Notes: a model not told the origin generated them from the letters alone. A stretch of 64,000 nucleotides of DNA from Haloplanus salinarum (GCF_024498175.1 NZ_CP101823.1:1736001-1800000); one strand, 5' to 3'; positions 47,580-56,930 are shown, counted from the first letter of the stretch. Numbers and translations: made by a program.

Positions 47580-47662
47580 GCGAGGGAAGGGATTTGAACC
47601 CTTGGACCTCTACAGGAGCGGATCTTGAGTCCGCCGCCGTTTCCAGGCTTGGCTACCCTCGC
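47580..47662 (-). tRNA. tRNA-Leu (anticodon CAA)
   Basis: An 83-base class II tRNA on the minus strand. Acceptor stem GCGAGGG/CCCTCGC, D-arm GCC...GGC, anticodon stem GCGGA/TCCGC with loop CTCAAGA (anticodon CAA at 47625-47627), long variable arm, and T-arm AAGGG-TTCAAAT-CCCTT. No CCA is encoded, and no intron is seen. It decodes UUG. Confidence 0.95.
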
Positions 47663-47800
47663 ACGCAACGAATCCTGAACCTTCGTCCGGGTTCAAGCCA
47701 CCGATTTCCGGGCGCCGGCCCCGTCGTCGGGTCGTCCGTGGTAGGCGACCCATCACGGGAAGCGAGGGCTTATGACGCTCGTATCCAAAGGGTCCCCGTT

Positions 47801-48319
47801 ATGTTCGACGACACCGACCGACGCCGGTTCCTGCAACTCGCCGGAACGGGGACGGCGCTCTCGATGGCGGGTTGTAGCGCGCTCTCGAATCACGACGGCG
47901 ACGGCGGTGCCGGCGCCGGCGGTGACGGCGAGGCGGAGATGACGACGGTCACTCTCGGGGTCCAGCCCGACGAGGAGTCGCTCCAGGAACTCCAGTCCAA
48001 CATCAGCTCCCGAGTCGAGTCGGGCGAACTCGGACGGATGGAGGCCCAACAGGAGTTCCGGACCCAACGCGCCGAACTGACGAGCGCCGCGGTGGACCGC
48101 TTCCGGAACCGCTCGGAGGACCTGTCCGTCTCCGTCGACGAGACGGTCGACGAGTTCGGCGTCCTCCTCGTCACGGGCGAGCCGGCGGCCCTGTTGGAGT
48201 CGCTCGGCTTCGACGGCGTGAACGGCCTCTTTCCTGCGGCGGTGTTCGAGGAAGCCCGAGCCCAGGCCGATACTGGGGCGCCTACCTCGGGCCCGGAGAA
48301 CGGCTCGGAGATGGCGTAA
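47801..48319 (+). CDS. Tat-exported lipoprotein, unknown function
   Basis: A 172-residue protein. The signal DRRRFLQLAGTGTALSMAGC combines a twin-arginine motif and a lipobox Cys. A Gly/Asp linker is followed by a helical acidic domain (EESLQELQSNISSRVESGEL, RTQRAELTSAAVDRFRNR) and a beta/alpha end (VSVDETVDEFGVLLVTGEPA). The TATA-like GCTTATGAC (47769-47777) supports a leaderless start at 47801. Confidence 0.78.
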   Translation: MFDDTDRRRFLQLAGTGTALSMAGCSALSNHDGDGGAGAGGDGEAEMTTVTLGVQPDEESLQELQSNISSRVESGELGRMEAQQEFRTQRAELTSAAVDRFRNRSEDLSVSVDETVDEFGVLLVTGEPAALLESLGFDGVNGLFPAAVFEEARAQADTGAPTSGPENGSEMA

Positions 48320-48324
48320 CCGAT

Positions 48325-49641
48325 TCACGTCGCGTCGTCGACTGCTCCCACGTCGGCGACGGCCGACGCGATGGCCGCGCCCCACGACAGGAGTTCCTCG
48401 TCGGCGCCGAAGGGCGCGACCACCTGGAGGCCGAGCGGCAGGCTCCCGACTCGGCCACAGGGGACGGTCAGCGCGGGGACGCCGGCGTGGGTCCACGGGA
48501 GGTTCATGATCGGGTCGCCGGTGTCGTCGATGCCCGTCGGCGCGGGGCCGGGGGCGGCCGGCGAGAGCAGGAGGTCCACGCCCGCCTCGCGGGTCCGTTC
48601 GCCGATCCGGGAGCGGAACGCCCTGGCGGCCACGCGGGCGTCGACCAGTTCGTCGACGCCCACCTCACGTCCCGCCTCGATCAGGTCGGCCGTCGTGTCG
48701 GCGAACTGCTCGCCGTACTCGGCGTACCGCTCGGCGTGGGTGAGCGCCAGTTCGGCGGCGGTCAGGGCGTCGTGGCGCTCGTTCACCGCCTCGATGTCGT
48801 CAAGCATCGACACGCGGCGGACCTCGTAGCCCGCGTCGGCGAGGGCGTCGGCGCCCGCGTCGAGGCCGGCCCGTCCGGCCGGCGTCGCCTGTTCGAGGTA
48901 CGGCCCTTCGACGACCCCGAGGATCGGCGGGTCGTCGGGGTCGACGGGCTCCCAGCCGTCACACAGGACCGACGCGGCCCGGGCCGCCCCGGCCACGTCC
49001 GCGGTGAAGGTGCCGACGTGATCGACGGTCGGCGAGAACGGCACCACGCCGTCGAGCGGGATCCGGTCGTGGCTGGGTTTGAACCCGACGACCCCGCAGA
49101 ACGCCGCGGGGCGGATCACCGAGCCGACGGTCTGGCTCCCGAGCGCGAGCGGACACATCCCCGCCGCCACGGCGGCGGCGGATCCGCTGGAGGAGCCCCC
49201 TGGCGTGTGATCGAGGGCGTGCGGGTTCCGCGTCGGCGCCGGGTCGAAGTAGGCGAACTCGGTCGTGTGGGTCTTGCCCAGATGGAGCGCGCCGGCGTCG
49301 AGGAGCCGGCGCACGGCGACCGACTCCGCGTCGGTTATCGTCGCCGATGGAACCGCCGAACCCGCGCGGGTCCGGTAGCCATCGACGTGGAAGATGTCCT
49401 TGACGCCGACGGGGACGCCGAACAGCGGCGGCCTGGTTGACGGTTCGTCGTATCGTGCCTCGAGCGCCGCGGCCTCGCGGCGCAGCCGTGACTCGCGTCC
49501 GGGTTCGGAAACGAGCGCCTGGACGTCGTCTTCGACGGCGTCGATCCGATCGGTACAGTCGTCGATCACTCCGGTCGGCGTGTGGCCGCCGGCACGGAGC
49601 GTCCCTGCGAGTGGGTCGAGCGGTCGTCGGTCGGTCGACAT
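48325..49641 (-). CDS. amidase (amidase-signature family)
   Basis: A 438-residue Ser-Ser-Lys amidase. Catalytic Lys in FGVPVGVKDIFHVDGY; Ser-rich signature DHTPGGSSSGSAAAVAAGMC with cis-Ser, and the nucleophile Ser in GSQTVGSVIRPAAFCGVVGF. The length and motifs resemble GatA, but the C-terminus is that of generic amidases (LNLPWTHAGVPALTVPCGRV), and a separate role in amide or nitrile breakdown is more likely than Glu-tRNA amidation. It has no signal peptide. Confidence 0.85.
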   Translation of the reverse strand: MSTDRRPLDPLAGTLRAGGHTPTGVIDDCTDRIDAVEDDVQALVSEPGRESRLRREAAALEARYDEPSTRPPLFGVPVGVKDIFHVDGYRTRAGSAVPSATITDAESVAVRRLLDAGALHLGKTHTTEFAYFDPAPTRNPHALDHTPGGSSSGSAAAVAAGMCPLALGSQTVGSVIRPAAFCGVVGFKPSHDRIPLDGVVPFSPTVDHVGTFTADVAGAARAASVLCDGWEPVDPDDPPILGVVEGPYLEQATPAGRAGLDAGADALADAGYEVRRVSMLDDIEAVNERHDALTAAELALTHAERYAEYGEQFADTTADLIEAGREVGVDELVDARVAARAFRSRIGERTREAGVDLLLSPAAPGPAPTGIDDTGDPIMNLPWTHAGVPALTVPCGRVGSLPLGLQVVAPFGADEELLSWGAAIASAVADVGAVDDAT

Positions 49642-49689
49642 CGCTTCCTGGTCACGGCCGAGAAGGATAACACTTCGGTCGTGGGGGCC

Positions 49690-49986
49690 TCACTGCGTTC
49701 GCGTCGCCGCGGTGGTCCCCGTCGTCGATCCGCTCGTGTCCGGGCCGGCGACGGCCCGGTAGCCGCCCCACAGCAGCAACACGATCAGGCCGGCGAGCAC
49801 CAGCCCCGTCCGGATGGCGGGGTCGACGCCGGGGGTGGCGACGACTTCGCCCGCCTCGTTCGTCACGGGGGCCGCGCCGTACGGTTCCCCGTCGACGATC
49901 TCGACGATCCCGAGGACGACGACCCCGAGCGTCAGCAGCGTGCCGCTCAGCGCCATCGCCACGTTGTCGATGGTGGTAGTTTGCAT
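49690..49986 (-). CDS. small membrane protein
   Basis: A 98-residue protein with two hydrophobic helices (VAMALSGTLLTLGVVVLGIV and GLVLAGLIVLLLWGGYRAVA) joined by an extracytoplasmic loop (DGEPYGAAPVTNEAGEVVAT) and a Thr/Ser-rich tail. It lies 14 bases downstream of the DoxX gene and is probably co-transcribed with it. The function is unknown. Confidence 0.75.
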   Translation of the reverse strand: MQTTTIDNVAMALSGTLLTLGVVVLGIVEIVDGEPYGAAPVTNEAGEVVATPGVDPAIRTGLVLAGLIVLLLWGGYRAVAGPDTSGSTTGTTAATRTQ

Positions 49987-50000
49987 GGGTGATCACCTCC

Positions 50001-50525
50001 TCAACCGAGCAGGTATTTGAGCCGCGGGTACTGCTGGACGAGTTCGGTCCGTTCGATGATCGCGTCCAGGCCGTAGTACCGACCGGCGGCGAGGACGATC
50101 AGCGTGACGAACAGCAGCAGTCCCATCAGGTCGCCGTTGACGACGCCGTGGCCGAACTCGGCGTTGCCGACCCAGAAGAACGCCATGAACACGGCGCCGC
50201 CGGCGGACGCGAGCCTGACGGCGACGCCGGCGGCCAGCGCCAGGCCGATCAGCGTCTCCGCCAGCGGGACGATGGCCGCGATGAACCGCGGAATCGCGGT
50301 CCCCATCCACACCGCCAGCGGGCCGAGGACGGTCCCGCCCATCTCCGTGAGGTAGGCGGGACCGTACGTGTAGTTCAGGCCGGATTCGACGAGTTTCGTC
50401 ACGCCGGCGTGGAAGAACCACCAGCCGACGACGATCCGGAGGAACGCGATCCAGAAGGTCGTGATCGGACTGGATCCGCCGAACTCGAACGTTTCCGCCA
50501 GCGGATTCGACGTGTCGTAGGCCAT
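50001..50525 (-). CDS. DoxX-family membrane protein
   Basis: A 174-residue protein with four predicted helices. ITTFWIAFLRIVVGWWFFHAG and LTKLVES-type text near the first helix, VPLAETLIGLALAAGVAVRL in the second, and NAEFGHGVVNGDLMGLLLFV are typical of DoxX/DoxD, subunits or relatives of thiosulfate:quinone oxidoreductase. It is paired with the small membrane protein. A minus-strand TGGTATATTC at about 50562-50571 is a possible TATA element. Confidence 0.85.
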   Translation of the reverse strand: MAYDTSNPLAETFEFGGSSPITTFWIAFLRIVVGWWFFHAGVTKLVESGLNYTYGPAYLTEMGGTVLGPLAVWMGTAIPRFIAAIVPLAETLIGLALAAGVAVRLASAGGAVFMAFFWVGNAEFGHGVVNGDLMGLLLFVTLIVLAAGRYYGLDAIIERTELVQQYPRLKYLLG

Positions 50526-50788
50526 AGTACGCACCCCACGTTCGCACGTCGAACCGCCGGACGAATATACCACGCGGCCGGTTCCTGCACCCTGGGAATC
50601 GGGGCGACGTCCCGCCGGGTCGATAGTTTCGAAACGAAGGAAAGGTGCGGCTCCGTCGAGGGTTTCAAAAACTAAACCCGCAAACCGCAGCTGTATCAGA
50701 ACCACAACCCAGGTGAACGGGTGTCCCGTAGATCCGGTACGATGTCTCCGTCGACCGACGCCGACGCCCGGTTCGGGAGGTGGATCGC
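50526..50788. other. divergent intergenic region DoxX / permease
   Basis: About 250 bases with no established gene. The DoxX promoter TATA lies at about 50562-50571. AAAACTAAACCC and CAGCTGTATCAG (50668-50701) are AT-richer and may hold the permease promoter. A 16-codon ORF (MSPSTDADARFGRWIA, 50742-50792) overlaps the GTG start of the permease at 50789 by four bases, like the leader ORFs elsewhere in the window, but its promoter spacing is poor. Confidence 0.4.
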
Positions 50789-52018
50789 GTGACAGTCGTC
50801 GAATCGTTCGTCGAGGGGTTGCGCCTGGCCGCGGAGATGGGCTGGGAGACGTGGTGGGCGCTCGTCCTCGGGTTCACCATCGCCGGTGCGGTGGAGGCGT
50901 TCGTGAGCGAGGAGCGGATATCCGCCGTCCTCGGCGGGAGCGGGTGGCGCGAACTCGGCCTGGGGACACTCTTCGGCGCCGCGTCCTCGTCGTGTTCGTT
51001 CGGCGCGGTGGCGACCACGAAGTCGCTGTTCAAGAAGGGGGCGTCGCCGGTCGCCAGCCTCGCGGCGTTCCAGTTCGCCTCGACGAACCTCGTGATCGAA
51101 CTCGGACTGGTGATGTGGGTGTTGCTCGGTTGGCAGTTCGTCGTCGCTGATTACGTCGCCGGCTTCCTGCTCATCTGCCTCCTGGCGGCGACGTTCGCCG
51201 CCCTCGTCCCCGCGGAGTGGTTCGCGGCCGCCCGCGAACACCTGCGAGCCACCGAGGGCGTCCGCGACCCCGCCTGCGGGATGACGGTCGATCCGACGGC
51301 CGACGATACCGTCGAACTGGCGACCGAGCGCGGCACCGAGTACTTCTGTTCGGAGTCGTGCAAGACGGCGTACGCCGAGGAGCGGCGCCAGTCGGACGCG
51401 ACGTGGCGCGACCGCCTGCTCACCCGCGACGGGTGGCGGCTGGCCTCGAAGAACGCCCTCGGCGAGTGGGGTATGCTGTGGACCGACATCGTCGCCGGTT
51501 TCCTGATCGCGGGGCTGATCGCCGCCTTCGTCCCGCGGGCGTGGTGGACGACGCTGTTCGGCGTCGGCGCCGAGGGGTCGCTCACCTGGGTCGCCGCGAG
51601 CGCCGTCGTCGGCGTCGTCGTCGGCGTCGTCACCTTCGTCTGTTCGGTCGGCAACGTCCCCTTCGCGCTCATCCTCTGGTCGAACGGCATCGCCTTCGGC
51701 GGCGTGATGAGTTTCATCTTCGCCGACCTGATCGTCCCGACCATCACGGACGCCTACCGCCGCTACTACGGCCTCCGGATGGCCGCGGTCCTGTTCGTGA
51801 GCATCTTCGTCACCGCCGTCGTCTCGGGGGTGGCCATCCACTACCTCTGGGCCGGAATCGGGTTGATCCCACCGGCCGGCGAAACCGGCGGTACCGCCCC
51901 GAACGGGTACACCACCGACCTCAATGCCGCGTTCACCCTCCTCTTTCTCGGGCAGGTGTACGTCGGGTGGATACGCGACGACGACGCCGAGGGCGAGGTG
52001 ACGGAGTCCCACGCCTGA
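50780..52018 (+). CDS. permease (UPF0718/ArsP-like) with inserted YHS metal-binding domain
   Basis: A 412-residue membrane protein. Two permease halves of about four helices each: FGAASSSCSFGAVATTKSLF (Cys-containing motif) in the first and TFVCSVGNVPFALILWSNGI in the second, matching the paired Cys motifs of the SO_0444/ArsP-type permeases. Between them, about residues 165-215, sits a YHS domain (RDPACGMTVDP, then YFCSESCKTAYAEE) with Cys ligands likely to bind metal. Exported substrates in the family are arsenic species or other ions. GTG 50780 and 50789 are both possible starts. Confidence 0.85.
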   Translation: MDRVTVVESFVEGLRLAAEMGWETWWALVLGFTIAGAVEAFVSEERISAVLGGSGWRELGLGTLFGAASSSCSFGAVATTKSLFKKGASPVASLAAFQFASTNLVIELGLVMWVLLGWQFVVADYVAGFLLICLLAATFAALVPAEWFAAAREHLRATEGVRDPACGMTVDPTADDTVELATERGTEYFCSESCKTAYAEERRQSDATWRDRLLTRDGWRLASKNALGEWGMLWTDIVAGFLIAGLIAAFVPRAWWTTLFGVGAEGSLTWVAASAVVGVVVGVVTFVCSVGNVPFALILWSNGIAFGGVMSFIFADLIVPTITDAYRRYYGLRMAAVLFVSIFVTAVVSGVAIHYLWAGIGLIPPAGETGGTAPNGYTTDLNAAFTLLFLGQVYVGWIRDDDAEGEVTESHA

Positions 52019-52021
52019 CCG

Positions 52022-52360
52022 TCAGCGATTGCGACTGGCCGGGAACTTCTCGCGCTCTGGGTGGTCGTCGAACCGTTCGGGGATGGCCCGATACAGCGTG
52101 TACCGCGTCCGGGTGCCACGCCGCGAGGGGACCGGATACCGGGGGCGGAGTTCGACCCACGACTCCCGCTGGACGACGTTGCCCGTCGGCCGGTCGTTCA
52201 CGTCGGGTTCGACCGGCGTCCCGTCGAGGCCGAACCGTCGAAGGAGTCGGGATCCGGTCCAGTGGACGGGGGCCCGCCGAGGGCGACCCAGCCGACGTGG
52301 TGCATACCCATCCCCCGTCGGGAGCCGTGGAACATCCCCGTCCCGGACGGTCGGGGACAA
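52022..52360 (-). CDS. uncertain hypothetical protein
   Basis: A 112-codon frame with Arg/Pro-rich composition, which makes the first 30 residues doubtful. The C-terminal 75 residues (LLRRFGLDGTPVEPDVNDRP, WVELRPRYPVPSRRGTRTRY) look more protein-like. It is convergent with the permease, with four bases between stops. An internal start is likely. Kept as the best candidate in an interval otherwise without a gene. Confidence 0.35.
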   Translation of the reverse strand: MSPTVRDGDVPRLPTGDGYAPRRLGRPRRAPVHWTGSRLLRRFGLDGTPVEPDVNDRPTGNVVQRESWVELRPRYPVPSRRGTRTRYTLYRAIPERFDDHPEREKFPASRNR

Positions 52361-52392
52361 GAGCCACGTGGCCGGCGGCCGACGCTCCCGGC

Positions 52393-52878
52393 ATGCGCTC
52401 CGACTCCCTCCCGTCGGCGCTGGTCGCCGTCGGCATCGGCCTCCTCGTGCTCTCTGCGGTCCCCGTCGGTAACGCCGCGGACACCGACTACGTCCACCGG
52501 GTCGAACCCGCCGAGAACGGTACGCTCGCCTACGGCATCGAGTACGACGAGTCGGCGGTTCTGCCCCACGAGGACCTCTCGGAGCGCGGGCAGCGGGCCG
52601 TCACCCGCGGCGTCGCGGACTCGCCGTACGTCGTGGAGAACGCGTCGGCGACGGCCCCCGAGTTCCGGTACACCAGCGACCACGTCGCCCTGAACGAGGG
52701 CCTCTACGCCGTCCGCTACGAGGGGGTGGTGTACTCGATGCGCACCGAGCGGCGAAGCGAGGGGTTCAACGTGGCGACGCTGGCGCTCGGCCTCGCGCTC
52801 TCGGCGGTCCGCCCCCTCGGACTGCTGTTCGTCGCCGCCGGCCTCGCCGTCGCGGGGTGGCGCTGGTACCGGGATTAG
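52393..52878 (+). CDS. exported membrane-anchored protein, unknown function
   Basis: A 161-residue protein. It has an N-terminal signal helix (ALVAVGIGLLVLSAVPVG), an extracytoplasmic domain (TDYVHRVEPAENGTLAYGIE, ENASATAPEFRYTSDHVALN) with potential N-glycosylation sequons, and a C-terminal hydrophobic pair (LALGLALSAVRPLGLLFVAA) ending in a basic/aromatic tail. It resembles haloarchaeal small surface-facing membrane proteins. Its stop overlaps that of the MFS gene. Confidence 0.72.
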   Translation: MRSDSLPSALVAVGIGLLVLSAVPVGNAADTDYVHRVEPAENGTLAYGIEYDESAVLPHEDLSERGQRAVTRGVADSPYVVENASATAPEFRYTSDHVALNEGLYAVRYEGVVYSMRTERRSEGFNVATLALGLALSAVRPLGLLFVAAGLAVAGWRWYRD

Positions 52879-54341
52879 CCCCCACTCACGGTCCGTTCCC
52901 GTCGGTGCAGCCACAGCGCCGCGAGCGTGGCGACGAGCCCCGCGGCCGCCGCGATGCCGAAGGCGATCCGGTAGCCGAAGACTGTGTAGACTCGGGCGCC
53001 GTTGAGGGTCTCGCCCGTCCAGTAGGCGTCGAGGACGCCACCCAGGAGTGCGGGCAGCAGCGCGGCCCCGAAGTAGCCGAACCCGTTGACGACGCCGGTG
53101 ACGGTCCCCGCCACCGACGGGGGGTGTCGCTCCTTCCCGATCGTGAACACCAGCGCCACGCCGCCGTTGGCGACGAGCGCGACGAAGAACACCGGCGCGA
53201 CGACCGGGAACGGCGGGACGACGGCGAGGACGGCGTACGCGAGCGTGAAAAGCAGGGCCGTGGCGACCACGAGTTCCGTCCGGCGGCCGAGACGGTCCGA
53301 GAGCGCCCCCAGCAGCGGGGATCCGACGACGAACCCGACGTTGCCGACGAGCACGACCGTCGAGGCCCGAGCCAGGGAGACCCCGTAGGTGTCGACGAGG
53401 AAGGGCACTCCCCAGAGCCCGAGGACGGTGAAGTTCACGCCGAGCACACAGAAGAGGATCGCACCCATCAGCCACGTCTCGCGCTCGCCGACGACCGTCC
53501 GGACGTTGGCGACGACGTCGGCGAGGGTGGCGGCGCCGGTGTCGGAAGCGCCCTCACCGTCCGCGGCAGTGGCCGCGCCCTCACCGTCCGCGGCAGTGGC
53601 CGCGCCTTCACCCTCCGCGGCAGTGGCCGCGCCTTCACCCTCCGCGGCAGTGGCCGCGCCCTCACCCTCCGCGGCAGTGGCCGCGCCTTCACCCTCCGCG
53701 GCAGTGGCCGCGCCCTCACCCTCCGCGGCAGTGGCCGCGCCCTCACCCTCCGCCGCCACTCCCGCCTGTTCCGGCGTGTCGCGGACGAACCCCGCGATGG
53801 CGAGGGTGAGCACGCCGGTCGTGGCCGCCGTCGCGAGGGTCGCCGTCCGCCAGCCGACGGCGCCGGTGGCGACGGCGAGCGGCGTCGTCGCGAGGATGCC
53901 GCCCAGCCCCGCCGCCGCGACGGTGTAGCCGGTCATGGTCGCGTACTCGTCGGCTCGAAACCAGTTGGCACAGAACCGGAGGGTGCCGATGTAGAGGACG
54001 CTCCCCCCGAGGCCGACCACCGCGCGGGCGAGAAACGCCGTCGCGAGCGACTCCGAGAGGGCGAACCAGGCGACCCCGAAGGTTAGCAGACCCAGGCCGC
54101 CGGCGCCGACCCGCCGCGGGCCGTACCGGTCGACGATCAGCCCCGCCGGCAGCTGGAGGGGGGCGTAGACGTAGAAAAACGAGGCGTGGAGCAGTCCGAG
54201 TTCGGCACCCGTCGCGTCGAAGGTCCGTGCGAGCGAGTCGGCGAGGACGGCCGTCGCGGTCCGGTGGAAGTTGACGAACAGGAACCCGGCCGCGAGGACG
54301 GTCCAGAGCGCGGCCCGCCGTCGTCGCATCGAGCGGAACAC
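52875..54341 (-). CDS. MFS transporter with a repetitive central loop
   Basis: A 488-residue membrane protein with about 12 helices. RTATAVLADSLARTFDATGA and GLIVDRYGPRRVGAGGLGLL carry the family motif. The cytoplasmic loop between helices 6 and 7 (about residues 198-270) is a tandem repeat of nine residues, AAEGEGAAT, about eight copies, ending in AADGEGAS. The rest resembles nitrate/sulfonate or sugar-acid type MFS proteins; the substrate is unknown. An upstream ATG a few codons earlier is also open. Confidence 0.87.
   Translation of the reverse strand: MFRSMRRRRAALWTVLAAGFLFVNFHRTATAVLADSLARTFDATGAELGLLHASFFYVYAPLQLPAGLIVDRYGPRRVGAGGLGLLTFGVAWFALSESLATAFLARAVVGLGGSVLYIGTLRFCANWFRADEYATMTGYTVAAAGLGGILATTPLAVATGAVGWRTATLATAATTGVLTLAIAGFVRDTPEQAGVAAEGEGAATAAEGEGAATAAEGEGAATAAEGEGAATAAEGEGAATAAEGEGAATAADGEGAATAADGEGASDTGAATLADVVANVRTVVGERETWLMGAILFCVLGVNFTVLGLWGVPFLVDTYGVSLARASTVVLVGNVGFVVGSPLLGALSDRLGRRTELVVATALLFTLAYAVLAVVPPFPVVAPVFFVALVANGGVALVFTIGKERHPPSVAGTVTGVVNGFGYFGAALLPALLGGVLDAYWTGETLNGARVYTVFGYRIAFGIAAAAGLVATLAALWLHRRERTVSGG
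53548..53756. repeat. 27-bp tandem repeat in MFS gene
   Basis: Seven full 27-base units plus a partial eighth, with the unit beginning GCGCCCTCACC on the plus strand. Units differ at one or two positions (GTCC versus CTCC, CCCTC versus CCTTC). The repeat is in frame in the MFS gene and encodes an acidic Ala/Glu/Gly linker. Confidence 0.92.
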
Positions 54342-54391
54342 GCCTCGTCATCGCGGACTATCCCTGAAATACCGCCCGGTTCGGGGCGGCC

Positions 54392-56662
54392 CTAGTGGAA
54401 GGTCCGGCTGGCTTCGCTCTCGGGGGCGGCGGCGCCCTCGTCGGTCGTGAAGCGCTGTTCGATCTCGCGGTAGCGTTCCCGGGTCTCCTCGGTGACGCTC
54501 GGGCTCACCTCGTCGAGCGCCCGCTCGAAGTGGTCCATCGTGACGCGGACGTTGCCGACGGATTCACCGATCTCGTCGGGCGAGACGCTGTTGATGAACT
54601 CCCGGGAGGCGGCCATCGAGGCCTCGCGGCAGACGGCCTCGATGTCGGCGCCGACGTAGTTCTCGGTGCGCCGCGCGAGGCTGTCGAGGTCGACGTCGTC
54701 CGCCAGCGGCTTGCTCCGGGTGTGCACCTCGAAGATGGCGCGCCGGGCGTCCTCGTCGGGAACGGGCACGTGGACGTGCCGGTCCAGACGCCCAGGTCGC
54801 AGGAGCGCCGAGTCGATGAGGTCGGGCCGGTTCGAGGTGGCGATCACCACGACGTCCTCCAGGGTCTCCAGCCCGTCGAGCTCCGTCAGGAGCTGCGAGA
54901 CGACGCGCTCGGAGACGCCGGAGTCGCCGGTGTTCTGCCCGCGTTCGGTCGCGATGGCGTCGATCTCGTCGAAGAAGATCACGGTCGGGGCGTTCTCGCG
55001 AGCCTTGCTGAAGATCTCGCGGACGCCCTTCTCGCTCTCCCCGACGTACTTGTCGAGCAGTTCCGGCCCCTTCACCGAGATGAAGTTGGACTCGGCCTCG
55101 TTGGCGACCGCCTTGGCCAGGAGCGTCTTCCCGGTGCCGGGCGGGCCGTACATGAGCACGCCCTTCGCGGACTGCATGTCCATGGCCTCGAACACCTCGG
55201 GGTAGTCGAGGGGCCACTGGATCGTCTCGCGGAGGCGTTCCTTGGTGTCCTCGAGGCCGCCCACGTCGTTCCAGGTGACGTCGGGGACCTCCACGAACAC
55301 CTCGCGGAGCGCCGACGGCTCGATGCCCTTCAGCGCCTCGCGGAAGTCGGCCTGATCGACTTCGAGCGATTCGAGGATCTCGGCGTCGATCTCCTCCTCC
55401 TCGAGGTCGATGTCCGGGCGGATGCGCCGGAGCGCGTTCATCGCGGCCTCCTTGGCGAGGCTCTCGAGGTCCGCGCCGACGTAGCCGTGCGTCGACTCCG
55501 CGAACCCCTCGATGTCGACGTCCTCGGCCAGCGGCATGTTGCGGGTGTGGACCTGCAGGATCTCGCGGCGGCCGTCGCGGTCGGGGACGCCGATCTCGAT
55601 CTCGCGGTCGAACCGCCCGCCACGCCGGAGCGCGGGGTCGATGGCGTCGACGCGGTTGGTCGCGCCGATCACGACGACCTCGCCGCGCTCCTCGAGCCCG
55701 TCCATCAGGGAGAGGAGCTGGGCGACCACGCGGCGTTCGACGTCGCCGCCGGCCTCGCCACGTTCGGGCGCGATGGAGTCGATTTCGTCGATGAAGACGA
55801 TGGCGGGCGCGTTCTCCTCGGCCTCCTCGAAGACCTCGCGGAGCTGCTCCTCGCTCTCGCCGTAGTACTTCGACATGATCTCCGGCCCGCTGATGTCGTG
55901 GAAGGAGGCGTCGATCTCGTTGGCGACGGCCTTCGCGATCAGCGTCTTCCCGGTACCGGGCGGGCCGTGCAGGAGCACGCCCTTCGGCGGGTCGATGCCC
56001 AGCCGCCGGAACAGCTCGGGGTGGCGCATCGGCAGCTCGATCATCTCGCGAACCTGTTCGAGTTCGCGGTCGAGGCCCCCGATGTCCTCGTAGGTCACGT
56101 CCGGCGTCTCGGGGCTCGCGTCCGCGGCCTCGGTCTCCCGGATCTGCTCGGCGGGCTGCTCGCTGATCTCCACTTGCGTCGAGTCGGTGACGACGACCGT
56201 CCCCGAGGGCTCGGTGTCGGCTACCTTCAGCGGCAGGGCCTTGTTCCCGCGGCCGCCCATGAAGCCGAAGCCGAAGGGGACCCGGAGGGTCTGGCCTTTG
56301 GTGATCGGCTTGTCGGTGAGCTTGTCGCGGAGGTAGGGGCCGATGTCGCCGCGAATCCCGATCTGCTGGGGGAGCGCGACGGTCACGCGCTCGGCCTGCT
56401 TGACCTCGGCCTTCTCGACCTCGACGCGGTCGTCGATGCCGACGTTCGCCTGCTGGCGGAGCTGACCGTCGATCCGGACGACGCCGGAGCCCTGATCCTC
56501 GGGCAGTCCCGGCCAGACGCGGGCGATGGCGGTGCCGTCGCTCCCCTCGATGCGGATGTAGTCGCCGACGTCCAGGCCCATCTCCGCCGCGGCCGCGCGG
56601 TCGATGGCGGCGAGGCCACGGCCGGCGTCCTTCTGTTTCAGCGGCTTGACGATCAGCTTCAT
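54392..56662 (-). CDS. cdc48: Cdc48/VAT-type AAA ATPase
   Basis: A 756-residue protein-unfolding AAA+ ATPase. The N-domain (about 1-180) contains the double-psi barrel ([20 protein letters not shown]). D1: [18 protein letters not shown] (Walker A), [16 protein letters not shown] (Walker B), [14 protein letters not shown]2: [57 protein letters not shown]. Both domains have intact Walker residues. It is coupled by a four-base overlap to the upstream small Hsp20-like gene. It probably unfolds substrates for the proteasome. Confidence 0.96.
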   Translation of the reverse strand: MKLIVKPLKQKDAGRGLAAIDRAAAAEMGLDVGDYIRIEGSDGTAIARVWPGLPEDQGSGVVRIDGQLRQQANVGIDDRVEVEKAEVKQAERVTVALPQQIGIRGDIGPYLRDKLTDKPITKGQTLRVPFGFGFMGGRGNKALPLKVADTEPSGTVVVTDSTQVEISEQPAEQIRETEAADASPETPDVTYEDIGGLDRELEQVREMIELPMRHPELFRRLGIDPPKGVLLHGPPGTGKTLIAKAVANEIDASFHDISGPEIMSKYYGESEEQLREVFEEAEENAPAIVFIDEIDSIAPERGEAGGDVERRVVAQLLSLMDGLEERGEVVVIGATNRVDAIDPALRRGGRFDREIEIGVPDRDGRREILQVHTRNMPLAEDVDIEGFAESTHGYVGADLESLAKEAAMNALRRIRPDIDLEEEEIDAEILESLEVDQADFREALKGIEPSALREVFVEVPDVTWNDVGGLEDTKERLRETIQWPLDYPEVFEAMDMQSAKGVLMYGPPGTGKTLLAKAVANEAESNFISVKGPELLDKYVGESEKGVREIFSKARENAPTVIFFDEIDAIATERGQNTGDSGVSERVVSQLLTELDGLETLEDVVVIATSNRPDLIDSALLRPGRLDRHVHVPVPDEDARRAIFEVHTRSKPLADDVDLDSLARRTENYVGADIEAVCREASMAASREFINSVSPDEIGESVGNVRVTMDHFERALDEVSPSVTEETRERYREIEQRFTTDEGAAAPESEASRTFH

Positions 56663-56898
56663 CGGTCGCCCCTCACGACGAGCACGCCGTTATTGGTGTC
56701 GACGCTCTCGACCGATCCGGGAACCTCGAACTCCAGTTCCACCTCGTCGTCGACGAGCACGATGGCCGTCCCGTCGACGACGTCGGTGGCCAGACGGTCG
56801 TCCGCCGCGCCGACGTCGGCCGCGATTACCCACCCGTCCTCGTAGTCGTACCGGCGGACGAACCGATCGTCCTCGCCGGCGTATTGTTGTCTCACCAT
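56659..56898 (-). CDS. small Hsp20-like protein in operon with cdc48
   Basis: A 79-residue beta-rich acidic protein ([20 protein letters not shown]). The C-terminal [20 protein letters not shown] resembles the last strands of the alpha-crystallin domain. The start is fixed by a TATA box (minus-strand GTTTTAAATA, 56931-56940) with a leader of about 12 bases; the longer frame to 56949 would contain that promoter. Its ATGA overlap with cdc48 suggests a substrate adaptor or co-chaperone for Cdc48, an inference from position. It may correspond to a haloarchaeal DUF family found beside cdc48. Confidence 0.78.
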   Translation of the reverse strand: MVRQQYAGEDDRFVRRYDYEDGWVIAADVGAADDRLATDVVDGTAIVLVDDEVELEFEVPGSVESVDTNNGVLVVRGDR

Positions 56899-56930
56899 GA
56901 TTCTTCCTAACTCAACGTTAGCTGTATATC

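Noticed and set aside
52029-52472. Plus-strand ORF of 147 codons downstream of the permease
   Set aside because: Arg/Ser/Pro-rich, no start signals and no protein-like pattern; overlaps a better minus-strand candidate and the next gene.
54395-56845. Long plus-strand ORF (816 codons) opposite cdc48
   Set aside because: Antisense of Cdc48, whose two AAA modules are unmistakable.
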